Assembly: GCA_937901255.1 (NCBI GenBank)
Contig: CALCHN010000045.1
Location: 1 to 64,000, forward strand
Direction: 5' to 3'
Length of the DNA stretch: 64,000 bases
Origin: an uncultured Flavobacteriales bacterium
Lineage (GTDB): Bacteria > Bacteroidota > Bacteroidia > Flavobacteriales_E > Vicingaceae
The position numbers and the translations under genes were made by a program. This document shows, one piece after another, positions 1 through 9,146 of the stretch (positions are counted from its first letter, which is position 1; every line of letters begins with the position of its first letter). The notes under the pieces are model-generated. The model was not told where the DNA came from. It made no database searches and was given only the letters and a program-made list of their open reading frames with translations.

Positions 1-1
1 T

Positions 2-853
2 ACTAAGCAGGTAACCAATAGAGAAACCATATCGTTGGAAAAATACCTTCAGGATATTTCTAAACTAGACATGATTACCGCTGACGAAGAGGTAGAGTTA
101 GCCAGAAAAATTAAAGCAGGTGATTTAAATGCACTAGAAAAGTTAGTTAGAGCTAACCTACGTTTTGTAATATCTGTTTCTAAGCAATACCAAAATCAAG
201 GATTAACACTTCCAGATTTAATAAATGAAGGTAATATTGGTTTGATAAAAGCTGCTGAAAGATTTGATGAAACCAGAGGGTTTAAATTTATTTCTTATGC
301 CGTTTGGTGGATACGCCAATCTATTTTACAAGCCATAGCAGAACAAGCTCGAATTGTTCGTTTACCCTTAAATAAAATTGGTAATATTTCTAAAATAAAT
401 AAAGCTTTTACTTCTTTAGAACAATTTCATGAAAGAGAACCTTCTGTAGAAGAAATTGCCGATTTGCTTGATATTACTACTAATGAAGTAAGTGATTTCC
501 TTAAAATTTCTGGAAGACATATTTCTGTTGATGCTCCTCTTTCTGATGATGAAGACTCTGGAAGTATGTTGGATTTTATGAGTGATGAAAGTATTCTAAA
601 CTCTCCTGATAAAGAATTAACCAATGAATCTTTAAGAAGTGAAATTGAACGTTCTTTATCCACACTTTCTCCCAGAGAAGCTACTGTTTTAAAAATGTAT
701 TACGGCATTGGTTACAAAAATCCGCTTACTTTAGATGAAATTGGTAGTAACCTTGATTTAACACGAGAACGCGTTCGTCAGATAAAAGAAAAATCTTTAC
801 GAAGACTAAAACAAACATCAAGAAGCAATTTGCTCAGACCATTTTTAGGTTAA
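2..853 (+). CDS. rpoD: RNA polymerase primary sigma factor (5' end cut by window)
   Basis: Primary sigma factor that directs RNA polymerase to housekeeping promoters. The frame is already open at base 2 and reads [19 protein letters not shown], the conserved N-terminal stretch of the short Bacteroidota sigma-70. The TTG at 35 is therefore internal and the true start lies just left of the window. Region 2 ([18 protein letters not shown], then [14 protein letters not shown]), region 3, and region 4 with its helix-turn-helix ([29 protein letters not shown]) are all visible. The protein is short (about 285 residues) and lacks region 1.1, as usual in this phylum. It converges with the moaC-moaB fusion, and the two stop codons overlap in the bases TTAA. 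The family call is certain; only the start is missing. Confidence 0.97.
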   Translation, partial: TKQVTNRETISLEKYLQDISKLDMITADEEVELARKIKAGDLNALEKLVRANLRFVISVSKQYQNQGLTLPDLINEGNIGLIKAAERFDETRGFKFISYAVWWIRQSILQAIAEQARIVRLPLNKIGNISKINKAFTSLEQFHEREPSVEEIADLLDITTNEVSDFLKISGRHISVDAPLSDDEDSGSMLDFMSDESILNSPDKELTNESLRSEIERSLSTLSPREATVLKMYYGIGYKNPLTLDEIGSNLDLTRERVRQIKEKSLRRLKQTSRSNLLRPFLG

Positions 854-1761
854 TCGTGTCTGGCTCCTTTTAAAATTCTAAAAGCATGGAGAATAGCAGG
901 GAAAACTGCCTCCATGCTTTCTTTTGCTCCATTAGTTGAACCTGGTAATGCCAACACCAACGAATCTTTTATAACTCCCGCAACACTTCTAGACAACATA
1001 GAGTAAGGTGTTCTATCTTGTCCGTATGCTCTTATTGCTTCTTCTATTCCTTTAATTTCTCTATCTAGCAACGGACGAAGTGCTTCTGGAGTAACATCTC
1101 TTGAAGACAATCCTGTTCCACCAGTGTAAATAATTAAATTAATTTTTTCATTGGAATAATAAGCAGCTTTTTCTGCAATAATTTCTTTTTCATCAGGAAT
1201 AATAATATAATCTGCTATTGCAACTCCACATTCTTCTAATTTATTAATAATAGCTTTTCCAGCTTTATCTTCTTTTTGTCCTTTAGAAATAGTATCAGAA
1301 CAAACAATTACTGCAGCCTTTAAATCTTGTCGGAATTTATCTTTAAAGTCAGACTTTCCTCCTTTTTTCTCCAACAATTTTATATGCTGAATCTCTATTC
1401 CTTTATCGATAGGTTTTAGCATATCATACATGTTTAATGCTACCAAACTAGCTCCATGCATGGCTTCCACTTCCACACCTGTTTTATAAATGGTTTTTAC
1501 AGTAATATAAATATAGATAGCTAACTCTTTAATTTCATAATCAATAGTAGTAGCTTCTATGGGCATAGGATGACAATCTGCTAATAATAAAGCGGTTTTC
1601 TTTACTCCCAACAACCCTACAGCTTTACTCATGGCAAACACATCTCCTTTAGGAACTTTCTTCTCTTTAATAGCAACTATAGTTTCTGGTTTACTTACCA
1701 TTACAATGGCTTGGGCTGTTGCAACTCTTAGTGTGTTGTTTTTATGTGTTATATCAATCAT
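850..1761 (-). CDS. moaCB: Bifunctional molybdenum cofactor biosynthesis protein MoaC/MoaB
   Basis: Fusion of two molybdopterin enzymes. Residues 1 to about 145 are MoaC (cyclic pyranopterin monophosphate synthase). The substrate-site signatures are [17 protein letters not shown] (His), a GVEVEAM segment with the paired acidic residues, and YDMLK (Asp and Lys). Residues about 148-303 are a MoaB/MogA domain (molybdopterin adenylyltransferase type) with [16 protein letters not shown] and [12 protein letters not shown]. The fusion is full length for both parts, with no linker of note. No other moa or moe gene lies in the window, so the remaining cofactor genes must be elsewhere. The gene is transcribed towards rpoD, overlapping its stop by four bases. 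The fusion is known in Bacteroidota. Whether domain 2 acts as MoaB or MogA is inferred. Confidence 0.93.
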   Translation of the reverse strand: MIDITHKNNTLRVATAQAIVMVSKPETIVAIKEKKVPKGDVFAMSKAVGLLGVKKTALLLADCHPMPIEATTIDYEIKELAIYIYITVKTIYKTGVEVEAMHGASLVALNMYDMLKPIDKGIEIQHIKLLEKKGGKSDFKDKFRQDLKAAVIVCSDTISKGQKEDKAGKAIINKLEECGVAIADYIIIPDEKEIIAEKAAYYSNEKINLIIYTGGTGLSSRDVTPEALRPLLDREIKGIEEAIRAYGQDRTPYSMLSRSVAGVIKDSLVLALPGSTNGAKESMEAVFPAILHAFRILKGARHD

Positions 1762-1825
1762 CCATTAAAAATTAACTTCTCCCAAAATTCGATAAAATAA
1801 TACGTTTTTTAAATGATTTAACTCA

Positions 1826-1833
1826 TATCTTTG
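1826..1833 (+). promoter_or_regulatory. Putative -7 box of the cdd promoter
   Basis: TATCTTTG matches the Bacteroidota -7 consensus TAnnTTTG and lies 55 bases before the cdd ATG. No clear TTG -33 element sits 19 bases upstream, so the call rests on one box only. Confidence 0.3.
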
Positions 1834-1887
1834 AATTTGATTAAAAATTAGAGATTAGAGATTAGAAATTAACGTATAACCCATTAT

Positions 1888-2376
1888 ATGAAAGAAAAAG
1901 AAATTACCATTAGATATAAAGAATACCAAAACGATGAATTAGATTCATTATCCTTACAAACCCAACAATTAATTCAGTTGGCAGATGAAAACCTTAAAAA
2001 TGCCTACGCTCCTTATTCAAATTTTGAGGTAAGTGCTGCACTTCAACTTAGCAACAACGAAATAATAAAAGGAACAAACCAAGAAAATGCAGCTTATCCA
2101 TCAGGAACATGTGCCGAAAGAGTAGCTGTTTTTTATGCTAATTCAAAATATCCTAACGAAAAAATAAAAGAAATAATTATTACCACAACAAAAAATAGCC
2201 ACACACCTCTTTCTCCTTGTGGCTCTTGTCGTCAGGCACTAATAGAGTACGAAAAAAAGCAACAAACTCCAATAAGAGTAGTGTTAAAATCAGGAAATTC
2301 TGCTGTATGGGTTTTTAATAGTATTGCCGATTTACTTCCTTTTGCATTTGACGCGAATCAATTGCTTGATAAATAA
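1888..2376 (+). CDS. cdd: Cytidine deaminase
   Basis: Zinc enzyme that deaminates cytidine and deoxycytidine to uridine and deoxyuridine in pyrimidine salvage. The 162-residue length and the motifs fit the small tetrameric class. NAYAPYSNF is the substrate loop. TCAER supplies the first zinc cysteine and the catalytic glutamate, and PCGSCRQ supplies the other two zinc cysteines. Residues 1-30 form a short extension before the core. The gene stands alone, divergent from the moaC-moaB fusion, with a short TAGAGATTAG repeat just upstream. A second salvage gene, upp, occurs at 7.2 kb but is not linked to it. The family is secure. Confidence 0.95.
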   Translation: MKEKEITIRYKEYQNDELDSLSLQTQQLIQLADENLKNAYAPYSNFEVSAALQLSNNEIIKGTNQENAAYPSGTCAERVAVFYANSKYPNEKIKEIIITTTKNSHTPLSPCGSCRQALIEYEKKQQTPIRVVLKSGNSAVWVFNSIADLLPFAFDANQLLDK

Positions 2377-2428
2377 TTCATTTTGTTAAAGAAGTGTTAA
2401 CGCATATAAGATAGAACTGCATTCTTCT

Positions 2429-2436
2429 TAAATTTG
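2429..2436 (+). promoter_or_regulatory. Putative -7 box upstream of the DUF1573 gene
   Basis: TAAATTTG fits the Bacteroidota TAnnTTTG -7 element and lies 45 bases before the ATG at 2481, which would leave a leader of about 35-40 bases. The -33 region is not a clear match. Confidence 0.33.
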
Positions 2437-2480
2437 GGAAGTATTTATCACTTATTATTAACCTATAAATAAATTTAACT

Positions 2481-2933
2481 ATGAAAAAAATTATTTTATC
2501 ATTAAGCATATTACTAGCTTCAGCAGCAGTAATGAATGCTCAAACAGCTGACGGAGCTACTGCTATTCAAAATGAAAATGCAGCTGTAATTTCTTTTGAA
2601 GAAGAAGTTGTAGATTACGGAACCATTGAACAAGGAGCTGATGGTGTAAGAGAATTTGTATTCACTAACACAGGAAAAAGCCCATTAATTATTTCTAATG
2701 CAGTAGGAAGCTGTGGATGTACTGTTCCTACTTGGCCAAAAGAACCAATTAAACCAGGTCAGAAAGCTGCTATTAAAGTAAAATATGATACTAAAAGAAT
2801 TGGTGCTATTAACAAATCAGTAACCATTACTTCTAATGCTACTGAACCTACAAAAATTATTAGAATTAAAGGTACTGTTGTTGCTCCTAAAACTTCTCCT
2901 ACAAAAGAAGCAGTTGGTGCTCCAGCAAACTAA
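2481..2933 (+). CDS. Exported DUF1573 domain protein
   Basis: Small secreted or periplasmic protein. Residues 1-20 are a typical Sec signal peptide ending in NAQ. Residues about 38-137 form a DUF1573 domain, an Ig-like beta sandwich. It contains DYGTIEQG, the FTNTGKSPLII strand pair, the conserved GSCGCTVP, and the closing TITSNATEPTKIIRIKGTV. A short Ala/Pro/Lys tail follows. This family is abundant in Bacteroidota, but its molecular role is not established, and the SCGCT cysteines are its hallmark. The gene is monocistronic, with a putative promoter before it and a strong hairpin terminator after it. Confidence 0.9.
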   Translation: MKKIILSLSILLASAAVMNAQTADGATAIQNENAAVISFEEEVVDYGTIEQGADGVREFVFTNTGKSPLIISNAVGSCGCTVPTWPKEPIKPGQKAAIKVKYDTKRIGAINKSVTITSNATEPTKIIRIKGTVVAPKTSPTKEAVGAPAN

Positions 2934-2952
2934 TATTTCCTAAATATTCAAT

Positions 2953-2990
2953 AAAAAAACCTGATGAAAATTATTCGTCAGGTTTTTTTT
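2953..2990 (+). terminator. Rho-independent terminator after the DUF1573 gene
   Basis: The nine-base stem CCTGATGAA pairs with TTCGTCAGG (one G-T wobble) around a five-base loop. It is flanked by an A run on the left and eight Ts on the right, so it could terminate in both directions. It starts 20 bases after the stop codon. Confidence 0.9.
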
Positions 2991-3065
2991 ATACTTTCAG
3001 CTAAATTAATTGTCTAAACCAAATCTTGTTTAGTAATTTTATCTTTCAATTTTTTAATATTTGCT

Positions 3066-4289
3066 ATGTTATCATTATCAGAAAGAAGTGCTTTAATGCC
3101 AGAATCACCAATCAGAAAGCTTGTTCCTTACGCTCAAGCTGCTGAAGCTAAAGGTAGAACAGTTTATTATTTAAATATCGGTCAGCCAGACATTAAAACC
3201 CCCGAAGTAGCTATTGATGCGTTAAGGATTATTGACAGACAAATTATTGAATACAGTCATTCTGCTGGAGGTGTTGGGTACAGAAATGGGTTAGCTAAGT
3301 ATTATAACAACTTAGATTTTGATATTACTGCCGATGATATTTTAGTAACAACGGGAGGTTCTGAAGCCTTAGTTTTTGCTTTTAACTGCTGCATGAATCC
3401 TGGTGATGAAGTTATTATTCCTGAACCATTTTATGCTAACTACAATGGTTTTTCTCAAATTGCAGGAGTAAATATAGTTCCTGTAACCTCTACAATAGAA
3501 AATAGTTTTGCCCTTCCTCGTATTGAAGAATTTGAAAAATTAATTACTCCAAAAACAAAAGCTATCCTAATTTGCAATCCGGGTAATCCAACTGGTTATT
3601 TGTACAGCAAAGAAGAATTAGAAACACTAAGAAATATTGTTAAAAAACATAACCTATATTTAATTGCTGATGAAGTTTACAGAGAATTTTGCTACGATGG
3701 CAAAAAGCACTACTCTGTTTTTAACTTAAAAGATATTGAGGAAAACACCATTGTTATAGATTCTATTTCAAAAAGATATAGCATGTGTGGAGCTCGTATT
3801 GGAGCATTTATTTCTAAAAATAAAAAATTAATTGCTACCGCCTTAAAATACGCTCAAGCCAGATTAAGTCCACCAACATTAGGACAAATTGCTGGAGAAG
3901 CTGCTTTAAATACTCCACAAAGTTATTTTGACGAAGTAATTGATGAGTATGTTAAAAGAAGAAATGTAGTTATTAAAGGGCTAAACGAAATTGAAGGTGT
4001 AAAATGTCCAACTCCTGGTGGAGCTTTTTATGCTGTGGTAGAATTACCTGTGCAAGATGCTGAAAAATTTTGTCAGTGGTTGTTAGAAGAGTTTGAATAC
4101 AATAACCAAACTATTATGTTGGCACCTGCTGCCGGATTTTATGCTACTAAAGGATTAGGAAAAAAAGAAGTTCGTATTGCTTATGTTTTAAACGAAAATT
4201 CGCTTCTAAATGCACTTGAATGTTTAAAACATGCATTGCAAGTTTACCCTGAAAGTACTTTAAAAGAAAAACAATCGTTAGCAGAATAA
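3066..4289 (+). CDS. PLP-dependent aminotransferase (class I/II)
   Basis: Fold-type I aminotransferase of 407 residues, closest in layout to aspartate-type aminotransferases. Visible motifs are LNIGQPDIKTP near the start (substrate loop), TTGGSEAL, CNPGNPTGYLYS (cofactor contacts), IADEVYREF (Asp and Tyr contacting PLP), SISKRYSMCGARIG (Lys forming the Schiff base), and a C-terminal RIAYVLNE with the carboxylate-binding Arg. The N-terminal SERSALMPESPIRKL segment resembles the substrate-closing helix of aspartate aminotransferases. The amino acid used cannot be fixed from sequence. It sits between a terminator and the patatin gene, with no pathway neighbours. Confidence 0.9.
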   Translation: MLSLSERSALMPESPIRKLVPYAQAAEAKGRTVYYLNIGQPDIKTPEVAIDALRIIDRQIIEYSHSAGGVGYRNGLAKYYNNLDFDITADDILVTTGGSEALVFAFNCCMNPGDEVIIPEPFYANYNGFSQIAGVNIVPVTSTIENSFALPRIEEFEKLITPKTKAILICNPGNPTGYLYSKEELETLRNIVKKHNLYLIADEVYREFCYDGKKHYSVFNLKDIEENTIVIDSISKRYSMCGARIGAFISKNKKLIATALKYAQARLSPPTLGQIAGEAALNTPQSYFDEVIDEYVKRRNVVIKGLNEIEGVKCPTPGGAFYAVVELPVQDAEKFCQWLLEEFEYNNQTIMLAPAAGFYATKGLGKKEVRIAYVLNENSLLNALECLKHALQVYPESTLKEKQSLAE

Positions 4290-4428
4290 GTAATTTACAT
4301 AGGCATCTGACGTATTTATAGGTTTTTAACAAGGTAAATTTTGCTTACCGAATTGCTATTCAATTTTTTATTAGGAAATTAGCAGTCTTAATAAAAAGAT
4401 GAGTAGCAATAAAATTCAGTTAATATCA

Positions 4429-6708
4429 ATGTCCAAAAGCTTATGCTTAGTATTTTTTTTGAGTTTAACATTAATTGTTAATGCTCAAAGAGTTGGACTT
4501 GTATTTAGCGGAGGAGGTTCTAGTGGCATAGCACATGTTGGTGTTTTAAAAGCCTTAGAAGAAAACAATATTCCTATTGATTTTATTGCTGGTACATCTA
4601 TGGGTGGTTTGGTTGCCGGGTTTTATGCAGCAGGCTATTCTCCTGAAGAAATAGAAGATATTTTTCTTTCCGATAAATTTAAAAATTGGGCTAATGGTCA
4701 GCTAGATGATAAGTATGTTTATTATCTTAGACAAAAAAAAGAAGATCCCTCATTATTTACTTTAAAATTAAACTTAGATACCATAATAGAAGTTAGTTTA
4801 CCAACCAATCTTGTTTCTCCTTCGGCAATTAACTATGCTTTAATGCAATATTTAGCCCCAGCTTCTGCAAAAGCCAAAAATAATTTCGACAGTTTATTTA
4901 TTCCTTATAGATGTATTGCTTCTGATATTATTTCAAAAAAACCTGTAGTATTAAAAAAAGGAGCCTTACCAACAGCTATTAGAGCAACAATGGCCTACCC
5001 TTTTTACTTATCTCCAGTAACTTATGAAAATCAATTATTGTTTGATGGTGGTTTATACAACAACTTCCCTTCTAATGTTATGTATAATGAATTCGATCCT
5101 GATTTTATTATTGGTAGTAATGTATCGTCTAATTTTTTACCCCCCAATGAAGACGATATTATTTCTCAAATAAAAGCTATTATCTCTAACGATACAGAGT
5201 ACATAATCCCTTGCGAAGAATCTGTACTAATAGAGCCAGACGCTGAGGATTTCTCTACCTTTAACTTTGACAATAATGAAGAACTAATAAGAATTGGTTA
5301 TGAAGCTACTTTAAAAAAATTAGCATACATAAAAGAACATGTTTCAAGAAGAAGCGACTCCACTTATATTACAGAAAAAAGAAATACATACAAAAAAAGC
5401 CTACCTAAGCTAATTTTCGACAATATTCATGTGCAAGGTCTTAAACCCTCACAAAACACTTACATAAAAAACTCAATTCGATTAAAAAAAGATACCCTAA
5501 ATGCAGAAGATTTAAAATCTGAATACATTAAAGTTTCTTCAGATGACAAAATTAAATCTTTATACCCTGAAGCTATTTTTAATAATGAAACTAACAAGTT
5601 TAGCTTATTACTTAAAGCTAAAAAAGAAAGAAACTTTGTTGTCTCTTTTGGTGGTGTATTTTCTTCTCGACCAATAAACACAGGTTATTTAGGACTTCAA
5701 TACAATGTTTTAAGAAAAAAAGCTTATTCATTTTTAGCCAGTACTTATTTTGGAAAACTTCATAACTCTGTTAGCGTTGGCTTTAGAATAGATTTTCCTA
5801 AACCATTACCTTTTTACTGGGTTACCACTTTTAATAATGATAGATGGGATTATTTTAGAAGTAACTCTACTTTTTTTGAAGATACCAGACCTTCATTTTT
5901 ACGTAGTTCTGATTTATATGCTAAAACAGAAATAGGAATTCCTATTGGTTATAAAGGAAAAATTGCTATTGGTGGTACTGCAGGAGAATTAGATAATGAA
6001 TATTATCAAACCAGACAATTTATTTCTACCGATACAACTGACAAAACAAGCTTTAGAAATGCAATTGGATTTATTAAATATGAAAGAAATTCTTTAGATA
6101 GAAAACAATATGCTACTGCAGGAAGTTTTTTTACTGTTGGAGCAAAATACATTAAAGGAAAGGAAAAAACCACTCCTGGATCAACCTCAATAATAAAAGA
6201 TATTGCTGAAGAATATCATGAATGGTTTATGCTAAAAGCCACTTATGATAAATATTTTATACGAAATGGGAAAATTCGCTTTGGTATTTTTGGTGAAGGT
6301 GTGTATTCCGATCAAAGTTTTTTCGCAAATTATACTGCAAGTATTTTAACTTCTAATGCTTTTGCTCCACTTAGCGAAAGTAGAACATTGTTTCAAGAAA
6401 GGTTAAGATCTCATAGTTATGCTGCTGGTGGAATAAAAAACATTATTATGTTTAACAAGAACTTTCACTTACGTTTAGAAGGCTATATTTTCCAGCCGTA
6501 TCAAAGAATATTTCAAAATAATTTTAATAAAGCTTCTTATGGTGTAGAATGGGCCTCAAGAGAATACATAGCCGCAACATCATTGGTTTACCACACTCCT
6601 ATTGGGCCTATTGCTGTAAATGTAAATTATTACGACAGACAAGATGATCATTGGAGTTTTTTAGTACACTTTGGTTATTTAATCTTTCAAAAAAAGAACT
6701 TACATTGA
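4429..6708 (+). CDS. Patatin-like phospholipase with outer-membrane beta-barrel
   Basis: Predicted surface or outer-membrane lipase of the PlpD type. An in-frame ATG at 4399 is possible, but starting at 4429 gives a clean signal peptide ending VNAQ. The patatin domain follows, with the oxyanion loop FSGGGSSGIAHVG, the nucleophile in GTSMG (Ser 57 from this start) and the catalytic Asp in FDGG (about residue 206). A POTRA-like linker follows from about 320 to 400 (IHVQGLKPSQNTYIKNSI). The C-terminal half is rich in alternating beta strands and ends in a hydrophobic FGYLIF strand, like a BamA/TamA-type 16-stranded barrel. By family knowledge, the barrel inserts in the outer membrane and the patatin domain is passenger or periplasmic. 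Its 3' end overlaps the convergent membrane-protein gene by nine bases. Confidence 0.9.
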   Translation: MSKSLCLVFFLSLTLIVNAQRVGLVFSGGGSSGIAHVGVLKALEENNIPIDFIAGTSMGGLVAGFYAAGYSPEEIEDIFLSDKFKNWANGQLDDKYVYYLRQKKEDPSLFTLKLNLDTIIEVSLPTNLVSPSAINYALMQYLAPASAKAKNNFDSLFIPYRCIASDIISKKPVVLKKGALPTAIRATMAYPFYLSPVTYENQLLFDGGLYNNFPSNVMYNEFDPDFIIGSNVSSNFLPPNEDDIISQIKAIISNDTEYIIPCEESVLIEPDAEDFSTFNFDNNEELIRIGYEATLKKLAYIKEHVSRRSDSTYITEKRNTYKKSLPKLIFDNIHVQGLKPSQNTYIKNSIRLKKDTLNAEDLKSEYIKVSSDDKIKSLYPEAIFNNETNKFSLLLKAKKERNFVVSFGGVFSSRPINTGYLGLQYNVLRKKAYSFLASTYFGKLHNSVSVGFRIDFPKPLPFYWVTTFNNDRWDYFRSNSTFFEDTRPSFLRSSDLYAKTEIGIPIGYKGKIAIGGTAGELDNEYYQTRQFISTDTTDKTSFRNAIGFIKYERNSLDRKQYATAGSFFTVGAKYIKGKEKTTPGSTSIIKDIAEEYHEWFMLKATYDKYFIRNGKIRFGIFGEGVYSDQSFFANYTASILTSNAFAPLSESRTLFQERLRSHSYAAGGIKNIIMFNKNFHLRLEGYIFQPYQRIFQNNFNKASYGVEWASREYIAATSLVYHTPIGPIAVNVNYYDRQDDHWSFLVHFGYLIFQKKNLH

Positions 6709-7152
6709 TATTATAAACTTTGTAAAGCTTAACACTATTGTCCAGAATACAACTCCTAGCAACATAATTATTAATGTCTGACTATTTTTTTTAAAAAAAC
6801 GAGTTGCCAAAAAGCATCCCAAAGGAATTGAAAATAATAGTGGCGTTAATATTGAAATTCCTATTAATCCATATTTAGATTTTACATTAATTATTCTTCT
6901 GCTAGATCTAGAAAATATTTTTGATGGTGTTTTATCTTTTCTCCATCTATCCAATAATTTATCTATTAATTGATTAATAAAAGCTCCTAAATAATGAAAA
7001 ACCAAAATTCCTATCGAACCTCCTATAAGTAAAATAAAAAAGGTAGAATTCCATGATATTCTTTTTATTGCAAGAATATATAGTGCTGATGCCATAAATT
7101 TGGTAGCACTAAAAGCTAATAGAAAAAATATTTCGTAATAAGATAAAAACAT
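6700..7152 (-). CDS. Small integral membrane protein, function unknown
   Basis: A 150-residue protein with about four hydrophobic segments (roughly 5-27, 36-60, 90-115 and 125-147). They are separated by a basic loop, DKLLDRWRKDKTPSKIFSR. The loop and the GLIGISILTPLLFSIPLG segment recall small multi-drug-export-type or DedA-like membrane proteins, but the match is too weak to name. It is the last gene of a leftward run after radC, the deacetylase-like gene and upp, eight bases downstream of upp. It converges on, and slightly overlaps, the patatin gene. Confidence 0.75.
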   Translation of the reverse strand: MFLSYYEIFFLLAFSATKFMASALYILAIKRISWNSTFFILLIGGSIGILVFHYLGAFINQLIDKLLDRWRKDKTPSKIFSRSSRRIINVKSKYGLIGISILTPLLFSIPLGCFLATRFFKKNSQTLIIMLLGVVFWTIVLSFTKFIISM

Positions 7153-7159
7153 TTATTGT

Positions 7160-7810
7160 TTATTCTTTAGCACCAAATGCCAAATCTCCCGCATCTCCTA
7201 GTCCGGGAACAATATAAGATTGTGCAGTAAGTTCATCATCAACAGCACCAACCCAAACAGTAGTATCTTCAGGCAAATGCTTTTTGATGTAATTTACACC
7301 TTCCACACTTGCAATTAATGTAACTATATGTAAATTAGATGGTTTTCCTTTCTCTAGTAACAATTTATAAATCTCAACCATAGATGCTCCAGAAGCAAGC
7401 ATAGGATCAGATAAAATTACTGTTCTATCTGTTAAATCAGGACTAGCCATGTATTCTGCTTCTATTACAAAAGAGCCATCTTTATGGTGTTTTCTGTAAG
7501 CAGATACAAATGCATTGTCAGCTTTATCAAAATAATTTAATAAACCTTGATGCAAAGGTAGTCCAGCTCTTAAGATAGTTGCCAAAACAGGTTGTTCTTT
7601 AGGTAAACTCATTTCTGCAACACCTAAAGGAGTAACCACTTCTTGTTTTTTATACACCAAAGTTTTACTAATTTCATAGGCAAAAATTTCTCCTAATCGT
7701 TCGCAATTTCTTCTAAAACGCATGCTATCTACTTGTATATTAGCATCTCTAATTTCTGCAATAAACTGATTAAAAATAGTATTTTCTGAGCCCAGATTGA
7801 TAATTTTCAT
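7160..7810 (-). CDS. upp: Uracil phosphoribosyltransferase
   Basis: Converts uracil and PRPP to UMP in pyrimidine salvage; cytosolic. At 216 residues it is the normal length for bacterial Upp. Recognisable sites are the RRNCERLGEIFAYE helix, the ATILRAGLPLHQGLL flexible loop, the PRPP-binding VILSDPMLASGAS, and the uracil-binding C-terminal GLGDAGDLAFG. The canonical bacterial motif is DPMLATGGS, so the loop is slightly variant here. It lies in a tight same-strand series, 25 bases after the deacetylase-like gene. Confidence 0.95.
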   Translation of the reverse strand: MKIINLGSENTIFNQFIAEIRDANIQVDSMRFRRNCERLGEIFAYEISKTLVYKKQEVVTPLGVAEMSLPKEQPVLATILRAGLPLHQGLLNYFDKADNAFVSAYRKHHKDGSFVIEAEYMASPDLTDRTVILSDPMLASGASMVEIYKLLLEKGKPSNLHIVTLIASVEGVNYIKKHLPEDTTVWVGAVDDELTAQSYIVPGLGDAGDLAFGAKE

Positions 7811-7835
7811 TGTCGCTGATTTTTTTACAATTAAT

Positions 7836-9140
7836 TTATTTCTTTTTTACATCCAATAACATTTGCTCATAAACCCTTCTCCATCCTTTCCATATACCTT
7901 CATCAGAAAGAGATTCGTTGTGCCATATACTTACAAAAGTACCATTTACTTTTTTTACAATCTCAACTATTTTATTAATATTGATAATTGCTTCTTCAAC
8001 AGTACAATTCTGATAGTATTTTAAACCTGCTTCCATCACACAAAAAGGCACTATTTTTAAAGCTGTTACTTTGTTTTTCTCTACATCAAAAAAATAATAG
8101 GGAGAACAAATACTTGCTCTAAAACCACTTTTTTCAGCATATCCCATGGTATAATCTTCATTAATTCCATTGGCAACTAAGTTTCTATATGTTTGTGGAA
8201 AACGTAACTTTAAAAAATGTTGTCGGCTTTTAGTGATATTTTTATTTATAATACTTTCCAATCTCAACTTTTCCTCTTTAAGTAACTCAGAATTACTGTT
8301 AGATTGATATGATGGATGTAATCCTATTTCATTAGTAATGGCTATTTTTTTTATTAAATGCTGAAAATCTTCATTGCTAAAAGCTATGTTTTTATCAAAA
8401 GAAGCATAGTTACCAACCAAAAAAAAGTAAGTCGGTTGAACTGTATATTGTTGATGCACTTCATCCTGATAATCATAAGTATCATAAGGATCAGTAGCTT
8501 TATCGCACAAAATGGCTATTCTGTTTTTAATTTTTTGTGGTTCGGTAATGGATTTTGCTAACCCACCAATAGTTCTCCAAAAGCCTTTGTGTTTTATAGC
8601 AAAAGCATTGTCTATATCTATGGTGCTTAAAAACTCAAATTTTCGCTCAGGAAATTTATAATTGGGAAAATGAGTTAAAATAAGTTGAGCAATTTTATCT
8701 GCCCATATATTTACCATTGGCAACTCTAAACAGTTATTTTTAAAAGCAAAACTTTCTGTTGCTAAAAATCTTTCATGTTTATCTTTTTGATGCGGCAAAT
8801 ATTCTTCATACCTTGATGTTAAATAAAAAATACTGGCAAAAACATCAAAATTAAAATGCTTAGTTGTTGGTGTTTTAAATAACCCAACCGTTCCATCGGT
8901 TTGCGAAATTGCTGTTGTATTTTGGGGTTTTATTTCATCCTCAAACAATAAGTTTGTTGATGTAAAATGCAATCCATCATCTTTAGCTTTAGTGGTATAA
9001 GACAGCTTGGCAGTTTTGCACGACAAATAAAAATCTACATCATCTGTAAAGGAAACAGGCGTTTTTAAAATTTGCTCAAAAACCGTTTGAAAAGTATAGT
9101 TAATTCGGTTGGTTACTTTATGTGTATAGATTAAAATCAT
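7836..9140 (-). CDS. Polysaccharide deacetylase family protein
   Basis: A 434-residue protein of the Bacteroidota-type polysaccharide deacetylase family with an N-terminal DUF7033-like domain (about 1-130). The C-terminal NodB-like part includes FLSTIDIDNAFA (metal-site Asp pair), IGLHPSYQS (His of the metal triad), RQHFLKLRFPQTYRNL and a terminal VSIWHNESLSD. In relatives this layout belongs to carbohydrate esterases linked to surface polysaccharide or peptidoglycan, but the substrate is unknown. No signal peptide is seen, so it is probably cytosolic. It lies six bases downstream of radC and 25 bases upstream of upp, so co-transcription is likely. Confidence 0.88.
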   Translation of the reverse strand: MILIYTHKVTNRINYTFQTVFEQILKTPVSFTDDVDFYLSCKTAKLSYTTKAKDDGLHFTSTNLLFEDEIKPQNTTAISQTDGTVGLFKTPTTKHFNFDVFASIFYLTSRYEEYLPHQKDKHERFLATESFAFKNNCLELPMVNIWADKIAQLILTHFPNYKFPERKFEFLSTIDIDNAFAIKHKGFWRTIGGLAKSITEPQKIKNRIAILCDKATDPYDTYDYQDEVHQQYTVQPTYFFLVGNYASFDKNIAFSNEDFQHLIKKIAITNEIGLHPSYQSNSNSELLKEEKLRLESIINKNITKSRQHFLKLRFPQTYRNLVANGINEDYTMGYAEKSGFRASICSPYYFFDVEKNKVTALKIVPFCVMEAGLKYYQNCTVEEAIININKIVEIVKKVNGTFVSIWHNESLSDEGIWKGWRRVYEQMLLDVKKK

Positions 9141-9146
9141 TTCCTC

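Noticed and set aside
35..853. TTG at 35 as the start of rpoD
   Set aside because: The upstream in-frame bases from 2 encode conserved RpoD residues ([11 protein letters not shown]), so the gene begins before the window.
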